Of a stretch of DNA of 64,000 bases, positions 51,397 through 61,652 are shown one piece after another (position 1 is the stretch's first letter; each line of letters begins with the position of its first letter). Where the stretch lies: assembly GCA_044225795.1 (NCBI GenBank), contig JBGAIF010000002.1, forward strand, positions 62,001-126,000, in the 5' to 3' direction. The stretch is from Nemorincola sp044225795 (GTDB lineage: Bacteria; Bacteroidota; Bacteroidia; Chitinophagales; Chitinophagaceae). The notes beneath the pieces are model-generated. The model worked only from the letters and a program-made list of their open reading frames with translations, searched no databases and was not told the DNA's origin. Position numbers and translations under genes: made by a program.

Positions 51397-52776
51397 CTAA
51401 TCAAGAACACCTCGTTCTCTTATGATCGTATTGTGTGTGGCTGTCAAGGTTTCCCGAACCTGCGGATGGATAACCTTACGCCCGATACTTTCATAATAGA
51501 AGGATAACTCCTGCATCTTTTCGAGGGAATATACATTACGCCCGTCAAATATTGCCGGGTGCTTCAGCACGCTACATATTCTGTCAAAATCAGGGTTCCT
51601 GAATTCACTCCATTCCGTAACCACGATAAGGGCGCTTGCTCCGGTCAATGCATCATACTGATCTGTCGCATAATATACCTTATCGCCCATTATTTGTTTT
51701 ACATTAGCGATAGCTTCCGGATCGAAGACGCGGATCGAGGCTCCCGCTGCCAGCAATTCGTTAATTAACTCCAATGATGGCGCATCGCGAATATCGTCCG
51801 TTTCCGGCTTGAACGCTAAACCCCATATAGCAAAAGTGAGTCCACTCAGATCGTCTCCAAAGTAGTTCCTAACCTTTGTACCAAGTATTCTCTTCTGACG
51901 ATCATTGACTTCCATCACGGTCTTCACCAGCCTGAAGTCATAATCCATTTCAAGAGCTGTAAACCCTAAGGCTTTTACATCCTTAGGAAAGCAGCTACCA
52001 CCATACCCAATGCCAGGGAACAGGAAGCGCTTGCCGATACGGCTATCCCCGCCCATGCCTATACGTACCCAATCCACATTTGCGCCGGTCTTTTCGCAAA
52101 GATTGGCCATTTCGTTCATGAACGATATGCGCATAGCAAGATAGGAATTAGCTGCATACTTCGTCATTTCAGAAGAGCGCTCATCCATAAAATGGATAGG
52201 GTTACCCTGCCTTACAAATGGCTGGTACAGTTCATCCATTACCTTCCTCGCTTTTTCAGAAGAAGTTCCTATTACCACACGGTCCGGCTTCAGGAAGTCA
52301 TCCACCGCTACACCCTCCCGGAGAAACTCGGGATTGGAGACCACATCAAACAACTCTCTGTCCAAGCGACTGATCAGTACATTATGTACTTTTTCAGCAG
52401 TGCCTACAGGAACTGTACTCTTATTTACTATAACTGTGTATTTCGTAATTATCTTACTCAATGATTCCGCAACATCCAATACATACTGCAGGTCGGCAGA
52501 ACCATCTTTACCAGGAGGCGTAGGCAATGCGAGAAATATCACCTTAGCGTCCTTGATCCCTTCACTCAATGAAGTAGAAAAATGAAGCCTCTTTTCCTTT
52601 ATGTTTCTCTCCAACAACACATCAAGACCGGGTTCGTATATGGGGGATCTTCCTTCTTTCAGATTATTGATCTTTCGCTCATCAATGTCTATACACACAA
52701 CATTGTTGCCAGTTTCCGCAAAGCAAGTACCTGTAACTAATCCCACATAGCCGGTACCTATTATAGCAATTTGCAT
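51397..52776 (-). CDS. ugd: UDP-glucose 6-dehydrogenase
   Basis: 459 residues. Oxidises UDP-glucose to UDP-glucuronate with two NAD. The NAD-binding start is IAIIGTGYVGLVTGTCFAET; FNVVSNPEFLREG-type DVVSNPEFLREGVAV, the catalytic cysteine in PGIGYGGSCFPKDVKAL and IWGLAFKPETDDIRDAPSL are present. The C-terminal NDP-binding domain ends in a normal family fashion. It lies 85 bases upstream of the UXS gene. The product supplies glucuronate and xylose for surface polysaccharides or glycoproteins. Confidence 0.96.
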   Translation of the reverse strand: MQIAIIGTGYVGLVTGTCFAETGNNVVCIDIDERKINNLKEGRSPIYEPGLDVLLERNIKEKRLHFSTSLSEGIKDAKVIFLALPTPPGKDGSADLQYVLDVAESLSKIITKYTVIVNKSTVPVGTAEKVHNVLISRLDRELFDVVSNPEFLREGVAVDDFLKPDRVVIGTSSEKARKVMDELYQPFVRQGNPIHFMDERSSEMTKYAANSYLAMRISFMNEMANLCEKTGANVDWVRIGMGGDSRIGKRFLFPGIGYGGSCFPKDVKALGFTALEMDYDFRLVKTVMEVNDRQKRILGTKVRNYFGDDLSGLTFAIWGLAFKPETDDIRDAPSLELINELLAAGASIRVFDPEAIANVKQIMGDKVYYATDQYDALTGASALIVVTEWSEFRNPDFDRICSVLKHPAIFDGRNVYSLEKMQELSFYYESIGRKVIHPQVRETLTATHNTIIRERGVLD

Positions 52777-52857
52777 ATTTGTGAATTAGGTCGTAAAAGT
52801 AATCAATATTTTATGAAATAAGATAGCTGAGATACGATATGCCAACTATACCCATAT

Positions 52858-52893
52858 AAACGATAAGCCGGCCCAAAAGCCGGCTTATCGTTT
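52858..52893 (-). terminator. Terminator of the giant secreted-protein gene
   Basis: AAACGATAAGCCGGC and its complement around a CCAAAA loop, 18 bases after the stop of the 2780-residue gene. Both orientations carry short T runs. Confidence 0.8.
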
Positions 52894-52910
52894 ATATCTC
52901 AACAAACTTA

Positions 52911-55900
52911 CTATTGCTCAACAACAACATGGAAAACTCTATGTTCCACTGAAGAACGAATGCTAAGCAGGTACATTCCATTAGCCACCGTATTTGGCAA
53001 AATAACCTGCTCATTAAGCGCACCTCCATGAGCAAGGACACTACCAGAATAAAGGATCTGACCAAGAACATCTGCAATCTCAATGGTCACTTTTTCATCA
53101 TCGGTCACAGATATACTACCCGTAATACTAAACTGACCCTTGTTAGGATTAGGCAGTACTTGTATCATGCTCGGTGACTTGTTTACGATAGCGGTACCTG
53201 TAGTTGAAACGGACAGATATACGTCTTGCGGCGCTTTCGCAGTCACATTACACATATCAGCCGTGTTAACGATACAGTTCACCTTATCTCCGCTAACCAG
53301 CGTTGTAGTGACATAGGTGGCATTTGTTGCCCCGGTGATGTTATGACCATTCAACGTCCACTGATAGACAGGAGCAGATCCGCCATCTGTAACATTTGCT
53401 GTAAAGGTTACCGGCTGCCCCTTAGCCACGTTCACACCCGGATCCACTGTAACAGTGACAGAAGGGTCAAGTGGTGTTGCAACAGACATCGTAACGAATG
53501 AATAAGCCATTGTAGGACTAGCACAAGTAGCATTGCTCGTCATAACGGCAACGACTACATCCCCTTCAGCAGGAGTGTAACTATAGACTGGCCCTGAGAT
53601 ACCCATATCAATACCATTCAACTTCCATTGATAAGCAGGAGCGGAGCCTCCCCAGGTTGGTACCGCGGTAAAGCTCACAGGGGTTCCTGCGCACACCGCA
53701 CTTCCCGGCGTGGTATTTATGGTAACTACAGGAGCAATCAAAGGTGTCAGAATAATAGTTGCGCTACCACTCATTGTATTTGTACAAGATGTGGTAGTAT
53801 TAGTAGCCAACACTGTATAAATACCCGAAGCTGTGTACGGACCATATGTAAGCCCAGAGCCAGTACCCGGCCTGGTCGCGATCAACGTGCTACCACTATA
53901 TAGACTGTAATCAAATCCAACTGCAGAACTATTCAACATAACATTCTTACCCGGATCTCCGACACAAACCGTACCACCTCCCGTTACGCTATAAAGATCA
54001 GGCAAAGGAGCAACCGTAATAGGTAGTGTTGCAATACATCCTACCCCATTTGTATAGGTGATCGTTGTATTACCAACCAACATTGCAGTCACATCGCCGG
54101 TCACCATATCAACTGTAGCTATGGAAGGAGCGTCACTGCTCCAACTACCGGCAGGAGATGCGTCACTAAGAGTACTCACTCCACCAAGGCATATCTGCGA
54201 CGAACCAATAATGGCGGCCGGAGATGCATATATTGTTATTGTGTCGCCTATGCCGCAACCTGTAGGGAGTGTATAGCTGATGACCACTGTTCCCGGAGCT
54301 ATACCTGTGATAATACCGCCAGGATAAGCATTAGCTATGGACAGGTCGTCACTTGTCCATGCGCCACCGAGCGTTGTATCAGTAAGCGTAATGGCCGCAC
54401 CAGTACATCCCCACTTAGGCCCGGCAACAAGACCCGGAACCTTAAGTACCGTCATTGTCGCAGTGGTCATACATCCCGTAGGAAGGGTATAAGAAATGAT
54501 ACCAACTCCGGTTTTTTGCGCTGTAACCATTCCAAGAGAGTCAACGGTAACCAATGTACTTGTCCACTTACCACCAGTAGTAGCATCGTAAACAACATGG
54601 GTAGTACCGCCTGCGCACATATCTATTACTCCCGTGATTGGTGCAGGAGAAGGGTTGACAGTTACTGAATGTGCGGCGTAACAACCTGTAGAAAGCGTAT
54701 ACCGGATGTCGGTAATACCTGTAGCTAACCCGGAAACATTACCAAACGCATCGACAGAAGCAGCAACTAAATTCGAACTGCTCCATGATCCGCCGCCTGT
54801 TATATCATTCAACGCAATCGACAAGCCGGTGCAAAGATCGCCCGGGCCCGTTATAGTCGCCGGCACCGGATTGATCGTTACTACAGCAGAGGTAGAACAT
54901 CCCGTAGGCAATGTATACATCAGCGTTGCTGTACCTGCGGTAATACCGGTTGCAATACCCGTCATAGATCCTATAACAACGGTACCCAAACTGCTACTGC
55001 TCCATACGCCGCCCGGAGTGGCGCTGCTAACAACCGTGGGCAATCCCACACATACACTTGCGGTGCCCGTGATCGCAGCAGGAAGAGGATCAATGGTCAT
55101 CGTGGTAGTCGCAGCACAGAAGCCGAGCGTATAGCTAATGGTAGTATATCCCGAAGATAATCCGTTCACATTACCGAAAGCGTCAATAGTAGCAACAGAC
55201 ATATCATCACTGCTCCAGAATCCACCAGTAGTGGCATCGGTGAGCGTAGTACTCTGTCCATCGCAGGCATGAGCAGTACCCGTTATTGGTAATGGTGTAG
55301 GGTCAACGTTTATATCCAGTGTTGCGATACAACCAGGACCCGCAGAATAGGTGACGGTAGCCGTACCCACACTAAGTCCTTTAAGCAATCCTGTGCCTAC
55401 ACCCACGCTGGCCACTATCGGGTTACTCGTAGTCCAAATACCGGGAGATGGTTCGGACAGAGGTACGGTAGCGCCTTTACATACATTGGTTCCACCAATT
55501 ATAGCAGGCGGCAACGCATTAACAGTCAGTGTTTTTGAAACAGTACAGCCCGCTCCTGTAGAATAGCTGATATCAACAGAACCCGTAGACACACCTGAAA
55601 CCACACCACCAGATACTGTAGCAATAGACGGATCACCAGTTGTCCACGCTCCACCCGGAGTAGCATCAGATAATGTAGTAGCAGAGGTGACGCAAAGCGT
55701 ATTTGCACCGGTGATCGCAGCAGGTACCGGGTAAACTGTCACGACTGCCAGGGCACTACATCCGCTACCCGAAGAGAACGAGATGGTAGCCGTACCTGCA
55801 CTTATACCAGAAACCAAACCAGTGCCTGAAACTGTTGCCTTTGCCGGTGTGCTGCTGCTCCATGTTCCTGTACCTGCATTACTAAGCGCTGTTTTGTTTC

Positions 55901-58900
55901 CGGCGCAAACCTGCAGAATGCCGGTAATAGGAGCAGGAGGCGCATTCACCGTGATGTTCTTTGTCACACCACATCCACTAGACAAAGTGTAACTGATTGT
56001 CACCGTACCTGCACCCAATGCAGAAACAATACCGGACGAAACAGTGGCCATAACAGTATTTGCGCTGGACCAAATACCACCTGCTGTGGCATCAGACAAA
56101 GCAATCGTTGCACCAAGACATACGCTACTGCCTCCTGTGATACCAAGCGGCATCGGATTGACCGTGACCGGAAGTGTAACGGTGCAACCGGATCCAAGAG
56201 AATATGATATAATAGCTGTGCCCAGCCCTGCGCCATTGGCAATACCTGAACCGGAGCCTACCGTAACCACACCCGGATTGCTACTGCTCCAGGCACCTCC
56301 GGACGTGGTTGTACTCAGCGGAGTTGTGTTACTAAGACAAATCTGAGATGAACCCGTGATAGGAGCCGGGACGGTATTTACAGTTATTAGCCTGGTTGCC
56401 ACGCAACCAGAAGCCGGAATATATGATATTGTAGCAGTTCCTGCACTAGCACCATGCACTACACCACCTGTAACCGTTGCCACAGAAGGATCGCTACTAG
56501 ACCATGTACCGCCACTAATAGAAGAAGATAATGTAGTATTCAGACCAACGCATATGTTGCTACTACCGGTAAGATTGGCTACAGGATTCACGGTAACGAT
56601 CTTTGATGTGGTACAGCCGGCACCCATAGAATACAAGATACTGGATGTACCTGCTGCCAGGCCATTTACTATACCTGAAGAAGAGCCTACAGAAGCAACA
56701 CTGGTATTGCTGCTGGTCCAGGTACCACCTGTAACTCCGTTGGAAAGTGTCGTTACATCTCCTGCGCAAACAGATGGTGTGCCGGAAATAGTAGTTGGTG
56801 TCGGTTTAACACTGATCACCTGTGTAACATTACAGGTGAGGCCATAAGTAATAGTAGTTGTACCTACTGAAGCGGCTGAAAGAGTTCCGCCTGACGTGAT
56901 CGATGCAACAGACGGATCACTGCTACTCCATACACCACCAGTCGTTGCATCACTTAAGGTAGTCAGGCTACCTGTACAAACGGTTGTAGGCCCAAGGATA
57001 GCTGACGGAGCAGGATTAACAGTCATTGCCTTCATGACCGTACACCCGGAACCTAAAGAATATGTAATGGTCACAGTGCCGGCACCCAACCCATTAACAT
57101 CTCCCATTGTTCCCACAACAGCTATCAAAGGGTTACTACTTGTCCATCCACCACCGCTCACACTATTGCTCAGATATGCGGTGGCCCCGGCACAAACCGT
57201 AGAAGGACCTGAAATAGCAGAAGGAGAAGGGCTGACACTAACCGTTGTGGTCGTAACACAACCTGTTGGCAACGTATATGTAACAACAGAAGTACCCAAA
57301 GTGGACCCACCGGTAACAATACCGCTGGACGAACCTATGGTTATCACCGACGTATTAGAGCTTAACCAAGTGCCACCTCCGCCATCAACGAGTGTAATAT
57401 TGGCACCTATACATACCGCCGTAGGGCCTGTGATAGGTCCGGGCAGTGGATTAACTGTAAGCACCCTGGTAATAGCACATCCTGTATTCAGAGTATAGGT
57501 AATAACGGAGGTTCCTGATGCGAGTGCGTTAACAAATCCGGATGAAGATCCGATAGTCGCTATAGAAACAGAACCACTTATCCATGTACCTCCACCTGCG
57601 TCACTCAAAGTGGTGGTGCCGCCGGGACAAACTGATGCGTTGCCCAGGATAGCAGAAGGCAATGGTATCACTGTAAGTACTGAGGTGGTAATACATCCCG
57701 TAGAAGTCAACTTGTAACTGATCAATGTAGTACCAGCAGTTACACCACTCACAAGAGCTGAAGTTGATCCGATCGTCGCGATTGAGCCGCTACTACTATA
57801 CCATGTGCCTCCCGGTGTCGCGTCGCTCAATGTGACCGTTCCTCCACCGGCACAAACGTCAGCGATCCCTAGTATCGCGGAAGGTGCAGGATTCACTGTG
57901 ACTGTCTTGCTTACGCTACATCCTGAAGGAGATGTGTAAGTTATAGAACTCGTACCGGAAACTACACCAGACAACAGCCCACTTGATGATCCTATGGTTG
58001 CAACGCTTGTATTGCTGCTCACCCATGAACCACCGCTTACAGAGTTACTAAGCCCTGTGACCATATTTTCACAGACAACAGCAGTACCGCTGATCGAAGG
58101 TAACGCCGCGGTAACCGTTGCTGTTGCCATTGAAGTGCAACTACCGCCCAGAGAGTATGTGATCCTGGACGTACCCATCGTCAACCCGCTAGCAATACCA
58201 CTGGTATAACCAACCGTTGCAACAGCAGTATTGCTGCTTATCCAGGTTCCGCCTAATGCACTGTTACTGAGTGCAGAAAATGAACCAACGCACATATTCA
58301 ATGAACCGGTGATCGGCCCCGGCGCATTACTTACATTAATAACAGCCGTTGTATAGCAGCCTGTGGAGATAACTTTGTATGTCACAGTAGTAGTACCCGC
58401 TGAAACACCGGTAAGGGAACCGAGGGAAGTGATCGTTGCAACTCCGGGAGTGCTGCTGCTCCACAAACCTCCGGATGTAGAACTACTTAACGGCGTAGTT
58501 ACTGTGACGCACACACCGGTTGCACCCGTAATAGGAGAAGGAGAAGCGATGACTGTAACCACGAATGTTGCATTGCAACCTGTAGACAAACCATAAGTTA
58601 TCGTAGCAGTACCCGCACCGTTTCCAAGTACAATACCTGAACCTGAGCCAACATCTGCAACAGAAGTATTGCTACTGGTCCATGACCCTCCGGGAGTGGC
58701 GTCTGTCAATGATATAGTTTGACCCGCACACACTTTACTAAACCCGGAAATACTCGTGGGTAAAGGATTGACGGTAACAACAGTAGTGCTTGAACACCCT
58801 GAACTTAACGTATAGGAAATCGTAGATGTACCCGGAGAAATGGACGACACAGATCCTGACGAGCTGCCGATCGTTGCTACAGAAATATCAGTACTGGTCC

Positions 58901-61253
58901 ATGCCCCTCCTGTAGTAGAATTACTCAACGTAGTGCCGGCGAACTGGCACATAGATGTGGTTCCGGTAATTGCAACAGGCACCATCATCACCGTGACGGT
59001 ACTGACAGCACTGCAACCTAACGAAGATGTATAGGTGATAGATGCAGTACCTGCAGATTTCCCAAATACGACTCCGGATGACGACCCGACAATTGCAACT
59101 GCGGATGTCCCAGTCGTCCACGAACCACCTGAAGCATTACTTAAAGTTGTCACAGCCCCCACACAAACACTCATTGTGCCCGTGTTGGCAGAAGGCAACG
59201 GATTAACAGAGAATGACTTAACCGTATAGCAGCCAGTACTCAACAATGTATATGTTAAGTTTGCAGCGCCGATCCCTACACCATTCACTAAGCCGGACGT
59301 AGAACCGACAGTAATAATACTTGTATTACTACTAGACCATGTACCTCCCGGAGTAGAGCTGCTTACCGAAACCATGCCCCCGATACAAACAATACCTGCT
59401 CCGGATATCGTCGATGGCAGCGGAGTTACCGTGACTGCACCTGTGGACCAACATCCGGTAGACAAGGTATAAGTAACTGTTGATGTACCTACGCCGTTGC
59501 CATAGACGACACCAGTTGACGAACCAATAGTAGCAATAGCAGTATTAGCACTAACCCAAGTACCACCAGTTGACAAACTACTTAACGTAGACGTAGCACC
59601 CAAACAGACCGACGAGGTACCCGAAATGGGCAATGGAGGCGGGTTGACGAGAATAGTTGCGATCTCATAACATCCTGTTGAAACCAATTTGTATGAAATA
59701 GCTGCCGTACCTGCCGACAGCCCACTGACGACCCCTCCAGTGCCGACCGTCGCGACTGACGTATTACTGCTGCTCCAGACGCCACCGCTAACACTTTCAC
59801 TCAAAGTCACTGAGCCTCCGATACACATGGTTGTAGACCCGGTGATGGGTGCCGGAGCCCCGAGAATATGTACATAGATCACCTGCGAATCTGCATTATA
59901 TCCATCAAAAATGCGACAGTAAATTGTATCCCAACCAGAGAATCCAGAAGTTGGTTCATACCAAAATCCATGAGGGTTCAGCGTATCGCCGTTGGATGGC
60001 CTCAGCCCAAGATGCACGATACCGTGGAATGGCCCCCAATAATTAATGAATTGTTCCGTTTGCCAGAAATCGGAATCTACGATCTGCATCGGAATGTTGA
60101 CAGAATCGGTAGCATTGCTACACACTGTAAGTGTGGGGCTTGTTGTGGCAGTGAAAAACGGTGGACGATTTCGTCCGTTGATCACACGTACGCGAATATT
60201 CTGATAGTCGGCAATAAAGACATTTGTAGATCCGTCAACAGTGACGCCCAGCGGATACCTCAGCGTAGCAGCTGTTGCCGGACCGCCATCACCCGAGAAA
60301 CTCGGAGTACCATTTCCGGCAAGCGTGTGCACTATAGTACTTCCGTAGTCAATCTTCCTTACTCTTTGATTGAAATAATCACCAACATAAATACCTCCAT
60401 AAAAGTCAGATGCAATCCCATATGGATAATAAAATGTAGCAGCGGTTGCCGGACCACCATCACCACCAAATCCATTAGATCCGGTACCTGCATACGTATT
60501 GATTATTTTCGTAGTATTATCTACTCTCCTTATACGAGACCCGAAATAGTCGGAAAAATATAAATTGCCCCAAGGGTCTGTAGCCATCCCCCATACATAT
60601 CCAATGCTTGCAGCAGTGGCGGGTCCCCCATCTCCGCTAAATGTATTTACTCCATTACCCGCATATGTATTTATTATTCCGGTTGTACCATCTATTTTTC
60701 TAACACGGAAGTTTCCCCAGTCTCCAATGTACACGTTGTTGTAATTATCAACGGCCAGGCCGTATGGTGTCCATACCTTTGCTGCAGTTGCAGGACCACC
60801 ATCTCCGGAATATCCAGGCACACCTGTACCGGCAATTGTAGTTATGATCCCCGAAGTGTTCACTTTGCGAATACGCGAATTATTATAATCGGAGATATAA
60901 ACATTACCCGAGAAATCAGAAGCAACCGCATACGGATAACTAAGCTGTGCCGTTGAGGCGGGGCCACCATCTCCTGAATATCCAGGTGAACCAATACCTG
61001 CAAATGTGGTAATGACACCGTAAATATCAACTCTTCGTATCTTATGGTTTGAGTAATCGCAGATGTAAAGATTACCGGCCCCATCTGTAGCCACACTCCA
61101 GGGAGCAGTAAGTTTCGCTGCGGTAGCAGGCCCTCCGTCTCCCGAAGACCCCGGAGATCCATTTCCTGCGTAGGTAGTTATGATCTGGGCGTGAGCGCTA
61201 TAGCTTAAAACTGTTAAGATGAGGGATACAATAAAGTATAGGTTACGTTTCAA
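52911..61253 (-). CDS. Giant secreted NHL-propeller / Ig-like repeat protein, T9SS cargo
   Basis: 2780 residues: signal peptide (LYFIVSLILTVLSYSAHAQ); six NHL repeats (~24-358), each with GSGDGGPATAA-like loops and (I/V)RxV ends, enough for one six-bladed propeller; a ~100-residue linker domain; 27 Big_2-like Ig repeats of ~72 residues (~463-2418); about three other Ig-like domains; and a T9SS type A sorting domain (IQVLPNPNKGQFSITG to FHVVVEQ). Each Ig repeat has a cysteine near its start (xxGxxxVC) and one near its end (SxGCxxT), so most may form an internal disulphide. Probably a surface adhesin or structural filament; ligand unknown. Confidence 0.9.
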   Translation of the reverse strand: MKRNLYFIVSLILTVLSYSAHAQIITTYAGNGSPGSSGDGGPATAAKLTAPWSVATDGAGNLYICDYSNHKIRRVDIYGVITTFAGIGSPGYSGDGGPASTAQLSYPYAVASDFSGNVYISDYNNSRIRKVNTSGIITTIAGTGVPGYSGDGGPATAAKVWTPYGLAVDNYNNVYIGDWGNFRVRKIDGTTGIINTYAGNGVNTFSGDGGPATAASIGYVWGMATDPWGNLYFSDYFGSRIRRVDNTTKIINTYAGTGSNGFGGDGGPATAATFYYPYGIASDFYGGIYVGDYFNQRVRKIDYGSTIVHTLAGNGTPSFSGDGGPATAATLRYPLGVTVDGSTNVFIADYQNIRVRVINGRNRPPFFTATTSPTLTVCSNATDSVNIPMQIVDSDFWQTEQFINYWGPFHGIVHLGLRPSNGDTLNPHGFWYEPTSGFSGWDTIYCRIFDGYNADSQVIYVHILGAPAPITGSTTMCIGGSVTLSESVSGGVWSSSNTSVATVGTGGVVSGLSAGTAAISYKLVSTGCYEIATILVNPPPLPISGTSSVCLGATSTLSSLSTGGTWVSANTAIATIGSSTGVVYGNGVGTSTVTYTLSTGCWSTGAVTVTPLPSTISGAGIVCIGGMVSVSSSTPGGTWSSSNTSIITVGSTSGLVNGVGIGAANLTYTLLSTGCYTVKSFSVNPLPSANTGTMSVCVGAVTTLSNASGGSWTTGTSAVAIVGSSSGVVFGKSAGTASITYTSSLGCSAVSTVTVMMVPVAITGTTSMCQFAGTTLSNSTTGGAWTSTDISVATIGSSSGSVSSISPGTSTISYTLSSGCSSTTVVTVNPLPTSISGFSKVCAGQTISLTDATPGGSWTSSNTSVADVGSGSGIVLGNGAGTATITYGLSTGCNATFVVTVIASPSPITGATGVCVTVTTPLSSSTSGGLWSSSTPGVATITSLGSLTGVSAGTTTVTYKVISTGCYTTAVINVSNAPGPITGSLNMCVGSFSALSNSALGGTWISSNTAVATVGYTSGIASGLTMGTSRITYSLGGSCTSMATATVTAALPSISGTAVVCENMVTGLSNSVSGGSWVSSNTSVATIGSSSGLLSGVVSGTSSITYTSPSGCSVSKTVTVNPAPSAILGIADVCAGGGTVTLSDATPGGTWYSSSGSIATIGSTSALVSGVTAGTTLISYKLTSTGCITTSVLTVIPLPSAILGNASVCPGGTTTLSDAGGGTWISGSVSIATIGSSSGFVNALASGTSVITYTLNTGCAITRVLTVNPLPGPITGPTAVCIGANITLVDGGGGTWLSSNTSVITIGSSSGIVTGGSTLGTSVVTYTLPTGCVTTTTVSVSPSPSAISGPSTVCAGATAYLSNSVSGGGWTSSNPLIAVVGTMGDVNGLGAGTVTITYSLGSGCTVMKAMTVNPAPSAILGPTTVCTGSLTTLSDATTGGVWSSSDPSVASITSGGTLSAASVGTTTITYGLTCNVTQVISVKPTPTTISGTPSVCAGDVTTLSNGVTGGTWTSSNTSVASVGSSSGIVNGLAAGTSSILYSMGAGCTTSKIVTVNPVANLTGSSNICVGLNTTLSSSISGGTWSSSDPSVATVTGGVVHGASAGTATISYIPASGCVATRLITVNTVPAPITGSSQICLSNTTPLSTTTSGGAWSSSNPGVVTVGSGSGIANGAGLGTAIISYSLGSGCTVTLPVTVNPMPLGITGGSSVCLGATIALSDATAGGIWSSANTVMATVSSGIVSALGAGTVTISYTLSSGCGVTKNITVNAPPAPITGILQVCAGNKTALSNAGTGTWSSSTPAKATVSGTGLVSGISAGTATISFSSGSGCSALAVVTVYPVPAAITGANTLCVTSATTLSDATPGGAWTTGDPSIATVSGGVVSGVSTGSVDISYSTGAGCTVSKTLTVNALPPAIIGGTNVCKGATVPLSEPSPGIWTTSNPIVASVGVGTGLLKGLSVGTATVTYSAGPGCIATLDINVDPTPLPITGTAHACDGQSTTLTDATTGGFWSSDDMSVATIDAFGNVNGLSSGYTTISYTLGFCAATTTMTIDPLPAAITGTASVCVGLPTVVSSATPGGVWSSSSLGTVVIGSMTGIATGITAGTATLMYTLPTGCSTSAVVTINPVPATITGPGDLCTGLSIALNDITGGGSWSSSNLVAASVDAFGNVSGLATGITDIRYTLSTGCYAAHSVTVNPSPAPITGVIDMCAGGTTHVVYDATTGGKWTSTLVTVDSLGMVTAQKTGVGIISYTLPTGCMTTATMTVLKVPGLVAGPKWGCTGAAITLTDTTLGGAWTSDDLSIANAYPGGIITGIAPGTVVISYTLPTGCGIGDTITIYASPAAIIGSSQICLGGVSTLSDASPAGSWSSDAPSIATVDMVTGDVTAMLVGNTTITYTNGVGCIATLPITVAPLPDLYSVTGGGTVCVGDPGKNVMLNSSAVGFDYSLYSGSTLIATRPGTGSGLTYGPYTASGIYTVLATNTTTSCTNTMSGSATIILTPLIAPVVTINTTPGSAVCAGTPVSFTAVPTWGGSAPAYQWKLNGIDMGISGPVYSYTPAEGDVVVAVMTSNATCASPTMAYSFVTMSVATPLDPSVTVTVDPGVNVAKGQPVTFTANVTDGGSAPVYQWTLNGHNITGATNATYVTTTLVSGDKVNCIVNTADMCNVTAKAPQDVYLSVSTTGTAIVNKSPSMIQVLPNPNKGQFSITGSISVTDDEKVTIEIADVLGQILYSGSVLAHGGALNEQVILPNTVANGMYLLSIRSSVEHRVFHVVVEQ
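53999..59862 (-). repeat. Array of 27 Ig-like coding repeats
   Basis: About 27 tandem units of ~216 bases encoding the pattern P(I/A)(T/S)G...VC...LS....GG.W.SSNTSVATV...G.V.G.GAGT..I.Y.L..GC....V.TVNP.P. Units are diverged at the DNA level but regular in length. Long antisense frames on the plus strand within this array are a by-product of its composition. Confidence 0.8.
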
Positions 61254-61652
61254 GGGAAAAACTTTTACGGTTAAGAAAAAATTAATTGTTCGAATACCTT
61301 TGATATATTTTTAAAAAACAAGATCCAATGTTGCACAATTTAGCAAAAAAACAGATAAACGGAATAAGTACTAATACCCATTTTAGAAGTTTTTCACACC
61401 TTACAAACACGAATATCTGAATGTTTGTTACGCCTTTAACTGAAAGTAAATTAATATTTAAAATAATTAATGTGTATATTTGTCCACCTCGGTATAAGTT
61501 AAAGAAATTTTTTATAAACCAAACGACAGCATAGTTGCGGTTATTTTATGCCGAATATTCGACTATTTGTATATTAGCTTGTATATTAGCGCAAATTTTA
61601 TCGCTAACTCATTAAAGGAAGAACAATTAAATACACAAGACCTATGTATTGT
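61254..61652. other. AT-rich divergent intergenic region
   Basis: About 400 bases between the giant gene (minus) and a lipoprotein gene (plus), without supported coding frames. It contains TACCTTTG at 61295-61302 and TATATTTG at 61475-61482, both TAnnTTTG matches on the plus strand. The minus-strand promoter was not identified. Confidence 0.5.
61475..61482 (+). promoter_or_regulatory. Candidate -7 box for the 61653 lipoprotein gene
   Basis: TATATTTG matches TAnnTTTG exactly, about 170 bases upstream of the start codon, which would give a long 5' leader. No good -33 motif is visible. Confidence 0.35.

Noticed and set aside
53226..60563. Long open frames on the plus strand within the giant repeat gene (for example 56356-56847 and 56896-57498)
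   Set aside because: They are antisense to a well-supported repeat-encoding frame, have regular repeat-derived composition rich in Val/Pro/Thr, and match no protein family.
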